Assembly: GCA_025965395.1 (NCBI GenBank)
Contig: JAOPXA010000212.1
Span: 1 to 7,696 of the forward strand
Direction: 5' to 3'
Source: Nocardioidaceae bacterium
GTDB lineage: Bacteria; Actinomycetota; Actinomycetes; Propionibacteriales; Nocardioidaceae
Length of the DNA: 7,696 bases
Every line of letters starts with the position of its first letter. The stretch's first letter is position 1. Position numbers and translations under genes: made by a program. Shown here one piece after another: positions 1-6,317 of the stretch. A model generated the notes under the pieces. It worked only from the letters and a program-made list of their open reading frames with translations, was not told where the DNA came from and did not search any database.

Positions 1-246
1 CATCACAATTCCCTGGCACGCATTGGTTTACGTGCGTCAACTCGCGCACGGCCTTCAGGTCTGCTTCGAGTGAGTCAGGCAGGAGGGCCCGCTCTCCGCG
101 ACAGGTACCGAGACCTGCGCCCAGTGGGCACGGGTCTCGGGCTGTCGATTGCGCGTCGGCTGAGCGAGCGGATGTGGGCACGTTTGGTGGTTGACGCTGC
201 GCCCTCGGGCGGGGCCGCACTCACGTTGAGCCTGCCCGTCGCTTAA
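1..246 (+). CDS. Histidine kinase C-terminal fragment (HATPase_c), partial, possibly degenerate
   Basis: Frame 1 is open from the first base to a TAA at 244-246 and gives 81 residues; the 5' end lies outside the window. Residues 43-51 read GTGLGLSIA, the G2 box of the histidine-kinase ATPase fold, followed by ARRLSER, a short hydrophobic strand and a Gly/Ala-rich end (PSGGAALTLSLPVA), the usual last strands of HATPase_c. Upstream of the G2 box I cannot find the DxGxG G1 box that family members carry 15-30 residues earlier; the sequence runs from an AGGPAL strand straight into LRDRYRDL, as if about ten residues were lost. Neither other plus frame restores the motif. It may be a decayed kinase or a divergent one. 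It is not contiguous with the two-component pair further downstream. The stop lies 3 nt from the stop of the convergent membrane-protein gene. Confidence 0.6.
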   Translation, partial: HHNSLARIGLRASTRARPSGLLRVSQAGGPALRDRYRDLRPVGTGLGLSIARRLSERMWARLVVDAAPSGGAALTLSLPVA

Positions 247-249
247 CTG

Positions 250-627
250 TTAGACAGAGACGTCGGCGGGTTGCTTGGCGGGGCTGAACATCAAGATCAG
301 TGCCGCGATGGTCAGCACCACATACACCGCAACGGCAACCTTGAGGCCAGCCGGGACGTCGACGAAGAATGCCGGAAGCGACGTCAACACGCCGAGGACG
401 CGCGTGCCGGCGACAACGCGAAGGGCCGCCGCGTTGCCGCGCCAAGCGAAGTAGACCGCCACCAACGTGATGACTGCGAGGATGCTCGACACGATCAAGA
501 TGCCGATCGGTGGTCCGGTCTCACCGTCGGGAGTCGGTGGCGAGACGACGGACAGCAGGTCCGGTACAGCGATGACCGCTGCGATCACAATGCCGATCTT
601 GTTCTTCTTCGAAAGAACAGTTCTCAT
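250..627 (-). CDS. Small four-helix membrane protein, function unknown
   Basis: The product is 125 residues. It starts MRTVLSKKNK, a basic N-terminus, followed by four hydrophobic segments at about 11-28, 40-61, 70-90 and 93-114, with a short polar loop rich in Pro, Asp and Gly at 30-40. No enzyme motif is visible. I chose the ATG at 625-627 because it is preceded by AGGAG about 8 nt upstream; the in-frame ATG at 652-654 would add nine residues but has no ribosome binding site. The basic N-terminus before helix 1 suggests it faces the cytoplasm, which puts both termini inside. The gene is divergent from the response regulator and separated from it by about 150 nt, so it may be controlled by that two-component system or act with it; this is inference from position. 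Its membrane location is well supported, its role is not. Confidence 0.8.
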   Translation of the reverse strand: MRTVLSKKNKIGIVIAAVIAVPDLLSVVSPPTPDGETGPPIGILIVSSILAVITLVAVYFAWRGNAAALRVVAGTRVLGVLTSLPAFFVDVPAGLKVAVAVYVVLTIAALILMFSPAKQPADVSV

Positions 628-780
628 GGTGTTTCTCCTCAGTGTCGTGGGCATCGGAAGTGTGCCCTAGGACGACCTTGGCAGCGGAGCGTCGCAGATC
701 CATGAGGACCAACACCTTGATTGTGCGGGAAATTCGTGGCTATATCTAGGTGCAGGACCCTAGGCACGAGGGTGACAAGT
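628..780. promoter_or_regulatory. Divergent intergenic region with CTAGG motif cluster
   Basis: This stretch separates the membrane-protein gene from the response regulator. It holds CCTAGG at 666-671, CTAGG at 746-750 and CCTAGG at 759-764. The last two form an imperfect 18-nt dyad, CTAGG-N8-CCTAG (746-763), immediately downstream of a plausible -10 box for the regulator. CTAG is usually rare in bacterial genomes, so three copies in about 100 nt stand out. They could be binding sites for the adjacent NarL-type regulator. I see no convincing -35/-10 pair for the minus-strand gene. Confidence 0.4.
717..746 (+). promoter_or_regulatory. Putative sigma70-type promoter of the two-component operon
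   Basis: TTGATT at 717-722 and TATATC at 741-746 are separated by 18 nt and resemble -35 and -10 boxes of the main vegetative sigma factor. Transcription would begin near 752-754, leaving a leader of about 28 nt before the GTG at 781. The CTAGG-N8-CCTAG dyad overlaps the end of the -10 box and the predicted start, a position suited to repression or autoregulation. Confidence 0.4.
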
Positions 781-1467
781 GTGGGCATGATGTCTGCCAT
801 GGTCCCGGAAAATCTGCCCGACATAACGGTGGTGATCGCCGACGACCATCCCGTCGTACGAGCCGGACTCAGCGCTCTCATCGGATCGCTGGACGGCTTT
901 GCGGTGGTAGGCGAGGCGGCAGATGGTGCCGAGGCCACGACACTTGCCCAGACCTTGCACCCTCAGGTGGTCGTGATGGACATTCAGATGCCGGAAGTCG
1001 ACGGACTCGAGGCCTGCCGCCGCATTGTCGCGACCGCACCGGACGTCGCCATTCTGATCCTCACGATGCATGACGACGACGACACGGTGTTTGCCGCGAT
1101 GCAAGCCGGGGCACAGGGCTACCTCCTCAAGGGCGCCCAGCAGGGCGAGATTGATCGTGCGATTCGTTCGGTCGTCCAAGGCGAGGCGATTTTCGGCCCG
1201 GGGGTCGCGGCACGGATCCTCAGCTATTTCGCTAAGCGACCTGTCCAGGTCTTCAACGATCCCTTCCCGTACCTGACCCCTCGCGAGCGCGAGATCCTCG
1301 ATCACATTGCGGCGGGGCGAAACAATGGTGCCATTGCCAAGGAACTCTTCCTTGCGCCCAAGACGGTGAGCAATCACGTCTCGGCGATTTTCGCCAAGTT
1401 GGCGGTCGCCGATCGCGCCGAGGCGATCGTCCGTGCGCGTGAAGGCGGTATGGGGTTCCGTACGTGA
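781..1467 (+). CDS. NarL/FixJ-family response regulator
   Basis: This is a cytoplasmic two-component DNA-binding regulator of 228 residues. The receiver domain (about 15-135) shows the acidic pair D21-D22 in ADDHPVVRAGL, phospho-acceptor D67 in VVMDIQMPEVDG, T95 in ILILTMHDDDD and K117 in GYLLKGA. The LuxR-type helix-turn-helix spans about 164-221, beginning LTPREREIL and with recognition helix KTVSNHVSAIFAKL. The reading frame extends upstream to a TTG at 721, but those residues are not part of the receiver fold. I prefer the GTG at 781, which has GAGGG at 768-772 with 8-nt spacing; the GTG at 772 and the ATGs at 787, 790 and 799 are alternatives. The stop overlaps the kinase start as GTGA, so the two genes are an operon and probably translationally coupled. 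The phosphate donor is expected to be that kinase. Target genes are unknown; the divergent membrane protein is the obvious candidate. Confidence 0.93.
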   Translation: MGMMSAMVPENLPDITVVIADDHPVVRAGLSALIGSLDGFAVVGEAADGAEATTLAQTLHPQVVVMDIQMPEVDGLEACRRIVATAPDVAILILTMHDDDDTVFAAMQAGAQGYLLKGAQQGEIDRAIRSVVQGEAIFGPGVAARILSYFAKRPVQVFNDPFPYLTPREREILDHIAAGRNNGAIAKELFLAPKTVSNHVSAIFAKLAVADRAEAIVRAREGGMGFRT

Positions 1468-3224
1468 CGACTCCCGTAGCGATTGCCTCCGCGGTGGTCT
1501 TCGGGACTGCTCTCGTCTCAGGTGTCCTGATCGTGCGCTCGGGACGCGCGAGAGTCGTCGGCGTGTTGCTCGGATCGGCGGGTTTTGTCGGGCTGGTGGC
1601 CGCAATGCTCTCGTTGGCGGGCATCGCCGATGACGTCACCATACGGATGATTGTCCTAGCGGGGTGTGGCTTGTGGCCCGCAGCGGCGTGTCTCTATCCG
1701 GTTGGCGAGCACCGGGGAAGCGTTGTGTTCGTCGCGCTCGTGATCATCATTGGCGGCACAGCGATCTCGCTCGCGCGTCCCAGAGAATCGGGTGTCATCG
1801 AGAGCATGATGCTCGTTCTGGCTGCCGTGCTGGTGGTCTATCTCTGGTGGCGGCTCGAGACGTCGGGCGAGCGTGACCGGCAGTCCTTGTTGTGGTTGGT
1901 GCTCGCGACGGGTACGGCAACCATGATGGTGATTCCGCTGGCCTTCTTGGTCCCCACTGACACTGGCGGTGTGCTGACGATCCTCAGCGGGTTGGCGATA
2001 GCGCCAGCCATGGCGATCGGTGTGCGCAATCCTGACCTCGTCGATGTGCGGGCATTGATCGTCCGCGTCGTGGTGGTCTCGGTGGCGATGGTGGGATTCT
2101 TCGCGGTGTTCATCGGCGTCGCCTCGATCATCGAACAGTTCAAGGGAGATCCGGCCGACACGGCCGTCCTTGCGGTCGTCGGCGCCGTGTGCGCGATCTT
2201 CTTCCAACCGCTGCGCGTGATCCTTCAAGGGGTGATCGACCAGATCCTCTTCGGCGAGCGGCCGGACCCGGTGCACGCTGCCTCTCAGGTGGGCGATCAC
2301 ATCGCCGGCGACCCAGCGGTGGCGTTGCGCGCCGTGCGCCAAGCGCTCGTGCTTCCGTTCGCGCAGATCACCAGATCTGACAAGGTGCTCGCCGTGACGG
2401 GGCAGCGCGTCACGCATACCCGGACGTTCGTGCTGCGCGTTGGCGATGAGGTGGTGGGAAACCTTGAGCTCGGCTTGCGCGCAGGAGAGCTGTCCCTGAG
2501 CGCGGCAGACAACAGCGTGTTGCGCATCGTGATGCCAGCGCTGGCGCAGGTCATCCATGCGCAGGCTCTCGCGCAAAACCTTCAGGAGTCGCGAGAACAT
2601 GTCGTCACCGCGGTGGAGGAGGAGCGCCGCAGGTTGCGTCGCGATCTTCATGATGGGCTTGGACCGACGCTGTCCGGGGTGGCCTACCGGACGGATGCCG
2701 CGCACAATCTCCTGGACACTGATCCGGAGCAGGCTGCGAAGTGGTTGATCGAGACTCGTGCAGACGTGACCTCCGCGATTGCGGAGGTCCGCCGCTTGGT
2801 AGAGGGCTTGCGTCCTCCCGCCCTGGATGAGTTGGGTCTGGTTGCCGCGATTCGTCAGCGGGCGGGTTCGATGCATTCCTCGGCCGGCGGATTGCTCCAG
2901 GTGGCGGTCGAGGTCCCCGTCGATGACACAGGATTGCCCGCCGCGGTGGAAGTCGCTGCCTACCGGATCGCCGTCGAGGCGCTCACCAACGTCGCGCGCC
3001 ACTCGGACACGCGGCAGGCTTCTGTACGCCTGACCGTCGACGACCACGGGCTTGTGGTCGAGATCCGTGACAAGACCCGACACGCGGCGCCTTGGGCGCC
3101 CGGAGTCGGTCTCACCTCGATGCAGGAACGGGCCGCATTGGTCGGCGGGACTGTTGAGTGGTCGGCCACCGAAGCGGGCGGCTCTGTGGTGGCCAGGCTT
3201 CCGATCTCTGTCCCGCTAGGCTGA
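1464..3224 (+). CDS. Multi-pass membrane sensor histidine kinase, HisKA_3 type
   Basis: This 586-residue kinase autophosphorylates and passes phosphate to the regulator encoded just upstream. The N-terminal half is membrane-embedded, with about eight or nine hydrophobic segments between residues 4 and 253 and almost no extracellular loop, suggesting a stimulus sensed within or at the membrane. A cytoplasmic linker (about 260-375) beginning LFGERPDPV resembles the degenerate GAF-like module seen in related actinobacterial kinases. The dimerisation/phosphotransfer helix reads [17 protein letters not shown], with H396 as phospho-acceptor. The ATPase domain carries the N box EALTNVARH (N509) and GVGL (547-550). 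Its G1 region reads [10 protein letters not shown], keeping D536 but lacking the usual glycines. The GTG start overlaps the upstream stop by 4 nt, and a G-rich ATGGGG at 1450-1455 may serve as ribosome binding site. Ligand unknown. Confidence 0.92.
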   Translation: MTTPVAIASAVVFGTALVSGVLIVRSGRARVVGVLLGSAGFVGLVAAMLSLAGIADDVTIRMIVLAGCGLWPAAACLYPVGEHRGSVVFVALVIIIGGTAISLARPRESGVIESMMLVLAAVLVVYLWWRLETSGERDRQSLLWLVLATGTATMMVIPLAFLVPTDTGGVLTILSGLAIAPAMAIGVRNPDLVDVRALIVRVVVVSVAMVGFFAVFIGVASIIEQFKGDPADTAVLAVVGAVCAIFFQPLRVILQGVIDQILFGERPDPVHAASQVGDHIAGDPAVALRAVRQALVLPFAQITRSDKVLAVTGQRVTHTRTFVLRVGDEVVGNLELGLRAGELSLSAADNSVLRIVMPALAQVIHAQALAQNLQESREHVVTAVEEERRRLRRDLHDGLGPTLSGVAYRTDAAHNLLDTDPEQAAKWLIETRADVTSAIAEVRRLVEGLRPPALDELGLVAAIRQRAGSMHSSAGGLLQVAVEVPVDDTGLPAAVEVAAYRIAVEALTNVARHSDTRQASVRLTVDDHGLVVEIRDKTRHAAPWAPGVGLTSMQERAALVGGTVEWSATEAGGSVVARLPISVPLG

Positions 3225-3231
3225 CCGCGTG
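3217..3231 (+). promoter_or_regulatory. Leaderless promoter -10 box of pyrD
   Basis: TAGGCT (3217-3222) fits the TANNNT -10 pattern and is followed after exactly 6 nt by the GTG start at 3229, so transcription would begin at or one base before the start codon. The box runs into the TGA of the kinase gene. There is no Shine-Dalgarno sequence before this GTG. The -35 region is weak (around 3194-3199). Pattern-based prediction only. Confidence 0.45.
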
Positions 3232-4260
3232 GTCTATCGCGCGTTTTTCACCGCTGTCTTCTCTCGTATGGATCCTGAGAAGGCTCACCACGCGGCATTC
3301 AGGGCAATCAGGCGTGGCGCCTTCGCGACAAGGCCCGCCCTTCGCCGCGGCACGGCTGCACCGGCCACGGTGATGGGCATCGAGTTCCCTAACCGATTCG
3401 GCCTGGCCGCGGGCTTCGACAAGAACGCCACAGGCGTCCTCGGGCTTCTGGCGCTCGGGTTCGGCCACGTCGAGATCGGCACGGTCACGGCGCAGCCGCA
3501 ACCGGGCAATCCCCAGCCGCGCCTGTTCCGCCTGACCGCTGACCGAGCGTTGATCAATCGGATGGGCTTCAACAACGACGGCGCCGAAGTGGTGGCCGCG
3601 CGGCTTGCCGAGCTGCGCGAGACACCTCGCGGCAAAGCGGCCGTGATCGGAGTCAATATCGGCAAGACCAAGGTGGTCGAGCCTGACGACGCAGTCGCCG
3701 ACTACGTGGCAAGTGCCCGCCTTCTGGCGCCGCACGCTTCGTACCTCGTCGTCAACGTGTCGTCACCCAACACTCCAGGCCTGCGGACGCTTCAGGCGAC
3801 CAGCGAGCTGAGGCCCCTCCTGACTGCGGTGCAAGCGGCAGTGGCTGAGAGCACGCAGCAGCGTGTGCCCCTTCTCGTCAAAATCGCACCCGACCTTGCC
3901 GATGAAGATGTCGACGACATTGCTGACCTCGCCCTTGAGCTCGGCCTGGACGGAATCATCGCGACCAACACGACGATCGCTCGGCCTGACACTCTTCATA
4001 CCGATCGCGCGACGATCGATGACGCCGGCGCCGGCGGGCTTTCCGGTCCGATCCTCGCTGAGCGCTCGGTTGAGGTGCTCACCCGTCTTCGTGCTCGCGT
4101 CGGCGACCGCCTCGCCCTCGTGTCCGTCGGCGGCATCACGAGCCCGCGCGACGCGAAGGAACGCGTCGCGGCCGGCGCCGACCTCGTCCAGGGCTACACG
4201 TCGTTCGTCTATGAGGGCCCGTTGTGGCCGTCGCGGATCAACCGCGCCCTAGCGGGATAG
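3229..4260 (+). CDS. pyrD: Dihydroorotate dehydrogenase (quinone), class 2
   Basis: The enzyme oxidises dihydroorotate to orotate, step four of de novo pyrimidine synthesis, passing electrons through FMN to membrane quinone. The 343 residues match the usual class 2 length. An N-terminal helical stretch (about 1-40), which in this class binds the membrane and forms the quinone tunnel, precedes the TIM barrel. Visible motifs, in order, are [10 protein letters not shown] (57-66), [19 protein letters not shown] (77-95), INRMGFNN (109-116), IGVNIGKTK (140-148), [11 protein letters not shown] (176-186) with catalytic base S179, VKIAPDL (217-223) with FMN-contacting K218, ATNTT (245-249), GGLSG (269-273), SVGGI (299-303) and [11 protein letters not shown] (321-331). 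A serine rather than cysteine as base and the N-terminal extension both exclude class 1. It starts 4 nt after the sensor kinase but is not functionally related to it, and it probably has its own promoter. Confidence 0.97.
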   Translation: MVYRAFFTAVFSRMDPEKAHHAAFRAIRRGAFATRPALRRGTAAPATVMGIEFPNRFGLAAGFDKNATGVLGLLALGFGHVEIGTVTAQPQPGNPQPRLFRLTADRALINRMGFNNDGAEVVAARLAELRETPRGKAAVIGVNIGKTKVVEPDDAVADYVASARLLAPHASYLVVNVSSPNTPGLRTLQATSELRPLLTAVQAAVAESTQQRVPLLVKIAPDLADEDVDDIADLALELGLDGIIATNTTIARPDTLHTDRATIDDAGAGGLSGPILAERSVEVLTRLRARVGDRLALVSVGGITSPRDAKERVAAGADLVQGYTSFVYEGPLWPSRINRALAG

Positions 4261-4294
4261 GAATCGCCTGCCGCGTGTGAGCCCGCGATCGGCG

Positions 4295-4310
4295 TAGCAT
4301 CCGTGACGTG
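4295..4310 (+). promoter_or_regulatory. Leaderless promoter -10 box of the SDR-fold gene
   Basis: TAGCAT at 4295-4300 fits TANNNT and lies 7 nt before the GTG at 4308. This is the spacing expected when transcription starts at the initiation codon. No ribosome binding site precedes the GTG. The -35 region is not recognisable. The 47 nt between pyrD and this gene contain no clear terminator hairpin, so readthrough from pyrD is also possible. Confidence 0.4.
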
Positions 4311-5087
4311 ACCTCCGTGCGACGTACACCGACCGTCGCCATGGTCTTCGGAGCGAGTCGCGGCATTGGCAAGGGCATCGCGTTGGCGATTGCGGCCGCT
4401 GGCACGCACGTGGTGGTGGTGGCGCGTGCCCAAGGCGACGGCCGATACCCGGGAAGCGCATCAGACACGGTCGATGAAATTCGAGCCGCGGGTGGCTCGG
4501 CATCAGCACTCGCCTGCGATATCTCCGATCCCGTCAATGTGCGTGACGCCGTCGACACGACGGGGCGTGAGCACGGAACCTTGGATGTCGTCATCAATTC
4601 CACGGTCCATATCAGCTATGGCGAACTGGCCAACATCACGGCGGATGAGTGGGACAGCACCTACGCCGTCAACGTTCGTGGCCCGTTCGTGCTCACCAAG
4701 GCAGCGTGTGAAGTGATGCGCCGTCAGAGGTCAGGTCACATCATCCACCTGACCGGCGCAGCTGCGCGTCACGCTCACCTAGGAAATGTGCTGACTGGGT
4801 CATCCAAGGCCGCACTCGAACGATTTGTGGCTGGCGCTGCGGCCGAGACAAGGCCGTATGGCGTAAGCGTGAGCTTGTTTGACCCGGGTCGCGTCAGGAC
4901 CGAACGCGCGGAGATCCTCCAGGCAGGAACAGACTGGACGGGGATCGCGGTCCCCGGTGACGTCGCAGCCGCTGTGGTCCACATCATCTCGCTACCGTCC
5001 ACGTCGACCAATGGTCAGCGCTTCAGCTATGACGGCTCGGCCGCGCGAGGCTATGTCTCCGCGCCCTTGCTGACCGACGCCGACTAG
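4308..5087 (+). CDS. SDR-fold protein with non-canonical active site
   Basis: The 259 residues fit a classical single-domain short-chain dehydrogenase/reductase. The nucleotide-binding loop is FGASRGIGKGIA (G15, G19, G21), D71 follows the third strand, N122 lies in YAVNVRGPF, and the DPG turn (192-194) is present. The segment RYPGSASDTVDEI after the second strand resembles the insert of HSDL2-like SDRs, which are often tied to lipid metabolism. The catalytic site is altered: aligning residues 142-167 without gaps to a standard SDR puts G150 where the Ser should be and T163 where the Tyr of YxxxK should be, while K167 is kept. The NNAG motif reads NSTV. It is therefore either a divergent enzyme or a non-catalytic nucleotide-binding protein. 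The GTG start is preferred over the ATG at 4341, which would cut into the first strand. It ends tail-to-tail with the acyl-CoA dehydrogenase gene, 18 nt apart. Confidence 0.88.
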   Translation: MTSVRRTPTVAMVFGASRGIGKGIALAIAAAGTHVVVVARAQGDGRYPGSASDTVDEIRAAGGSASALACDISDPVNVRDAVDTTGREHGTLDVVINSTVHISYGELANITADEWDSTYAVNVRGPFVLTKAACEVMRRQRSGHIIHLTGAAARHAHLGNVLTGSSKAALERFVAGAAAETRPYGVSVSLFDPGRVRTERAEILQAGTDWTGIAVPGDVAAAVVHIISLPSTSTNGQRFSYDGSAARGYVSAPLLTDAD

Positions 5088-5105
5088 GCACGCGCCCAAC
5101 AACCC

Positions 5106-6311
5106 TTAGCCGACCAGCGGACTAACGCGCTTGAGCTCCTCGCGGGCCACCGTGCGGCGATGGACAGCGTCGGGTCCGTCGACGATGCGGAGTACGCGGG
5201 CCCAGGCGTAGAAATAGGCCAGTGGGGTGTCGTCGCTGATTCCGGCGGCGCCGAAGACCTCGATGGCCCGATCGATGACGGCGCACGCCACGGCCGGTGC
5301 GGCGACCTTGATGCCGGAGATCTCCGCCTTCGCGCCCTTGGCCCCGTGCTCGTCGATGAGCCAAGCGGTTCGATACACATACAGCCGCGCCTGGTCGATC
5401 TCGATGCGCGAGGTGGCGATGAGCTCCTGCACGACTCCCTGGTCGATCAACGGCTTGCCGAATGCGACCCGGTTCTTGGCGCGATCCACCATGAGGGCCA
5501 AGGCGCGCTCGGCCATTCCGATCGCACGCATGGCGTGGTGGATACGTCCAGGGCCGAGACGGGCCTGGGCGATCATGAAGCCATCGCCCTCGCCCGCGAG
5601 GAGGTTCGTCACGGGGACACGTACGTCGTGGAAGCGCAGCTCGCAATGTCCGTGTTGGTCCTGATAGCCAAAGATCGGGAGATTGCGGACGATCTCCAGA
5701 CCGGGGGTGTCGCGCGGCACCAGCACCATCGACTGTTGACGATGGGTGGCGAGGGTCGGGTCGGTCTTGCCCATAACGATGAAGATCTCGCACCGGTCGT
5801 CGGCGACGCCGGTGATCCACCACTTCTTGCCCGTGATCACATATTCGTCGCCGTCGCGCACGATCGAGGTCTCGATGTTGGTGGCGTCTGACGAAGCGAC
5901 GTCGGGCTCGGTCATGGCGAACGCGGAGCGGATCCGCCCGTCCAGCAGGGGCTCAAGCCAGCGCTCGCGCTGCTCCGGCGTGGCGAACAGCTCGAGGGTC
6001 TCCATGTTGCCTGTGTCGGGCGCTTGGCAATTGATGGCCTCCGGCGCGAGGACGGGCGACCAGCCAGAGATCTCCGCGACAGCGGCGTACTCGAGGTTGC
6101 TCATACCTGCGTAGTGAGGGTGGAAGAGATTCCAGAGGCCGCGCCGGCGCGCGGATGCCTTGAGCTCCTCCATGATCGGCGGGTGCGCGTTGTCACCGTG
6201 CTCGCGCAGGTATGCCGCCCATACGGGCTCTGCAGGCATGACCTCCTTGCGCATGAAATCCCACATCTCGGCGCACGTCTGTTGTGCCTTGTCGGAGAGC
6301 TCGAAGTCCAT
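5106..6311 (-). CDS. Acyl-CoA dehydrogenase, ACAD10/ACAD11-like
   Basis: This FAD-dependent flavoprotein of 401 residues, the usual full length, has the three parts of the family: an N-terminal helical domain (about 1-125), a beta domain with FAMTEPDVASSDATN (131-145) and WWITG (164-168), and a C-terminal helical domain with RIHHAMRAIGMAERAL (256-271), RVAFGKPL (281-288) and FGAAGISDDTPLA (353-365). Residues 377-384 read IVDGPDAV, in the region where MCAD-type enzymes carry their YEGT catalytic-Glu motif; DGPD here is typical of the ACAD10/11 branch. The gene begins 6 nt after the APH-like kinase stop, with a weak AAGG ribosome binding site inside the kinase gene, so the two are almost certainly cotranscribed. 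In mammals the two domains are fused in ACAD10 and ACAD11. The likely substrate is a 4-phosphoacyl-CoA made by the partner kinase, but ordinary or branched acyl-CoA is possible. Confidence 0.93.
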   Translation of the reverse strand: MDFELSDKAQQTCAEMWDFMRKEVMPAEPVWAAYLREHGDNAHPPIMEELKASARRRGLWNLFHPHYAGMSNLEYAAVAEISGWSPVLAPEAINCQAPDTGNMETLELFATPEQRERWLEPLLDGRIRSAFAMTEPDVASSDATNIETSIVRDGDEYVITGKKWWITGVADDRCEIFIVMGKTDPTLATHRQQSMVLVPRDTPGLEIVRNLPIFGYQDQHGHCELRFHDVRVPVTNLLAGEGDGFMIAQARLGPGRIHHAMRAIGMAERALALMVDRAKNRVAFGKPLIDQGVVQELIATSRIEIDQARLYVYRTAWLIDEHGAKGAKAEISGIKVAAPAVACAVIDRAIEVFGAAGISDDTPLAYFYAWARVLRIVDGPDAVHRRTVAREELKRVSPLVG

Positions 6312-6317
6312 GGTGAG

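Noticed and set aside
760..1605. Minus-strand open frame (281 codons) opposite the response regulator
   Set aside because: The receiver and LuxR helix-turn-helix motifs are unambiguous on the plus strand; the antisense product is low-complexity and Arg-rich.
2768..2789. Perfect 9-bp hairpin GACCTCCGC-GATT-GCGGAGGTC
   Set aside because: It lies in the middle of the kinase coding sequence over family-typical residues (TSAIAEVRR) with no T-run. A stem like this can arise by chance in GC-rich DNA of this length, so I do not call it a terminator or attenuator.
1656..3083. Long minus-strand open frame (475 codons) opposite the sensor kinase
   Set aside because: The plus-strand kinase has clear H, N and G2 boxes; the antisense product is Arg/His-rich with no recognisable domain, a typical high-GC shadow.
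4025..4037. GCCGGC repeat/palindrome
   Set aside because: It encodes the Ala/Gly stretch before the conserved GGLSG of PyrD; explained by coding and GC bias.
4408..4422. Run of GTG triplets resembling a microsatellite
   Set aside because: It encodes VVVV in the second beta strand of the SDR fold, a normal hydrophobic strand.
5160..5891. Plus-strand open frame (243 codons) opposite the acyl-CoA dehydrogenase
   Set aside because: It is antisense to conserved dehydrogenase motifs, and its Asp/Gly/Val-rich composition is a mirror of the real codons.
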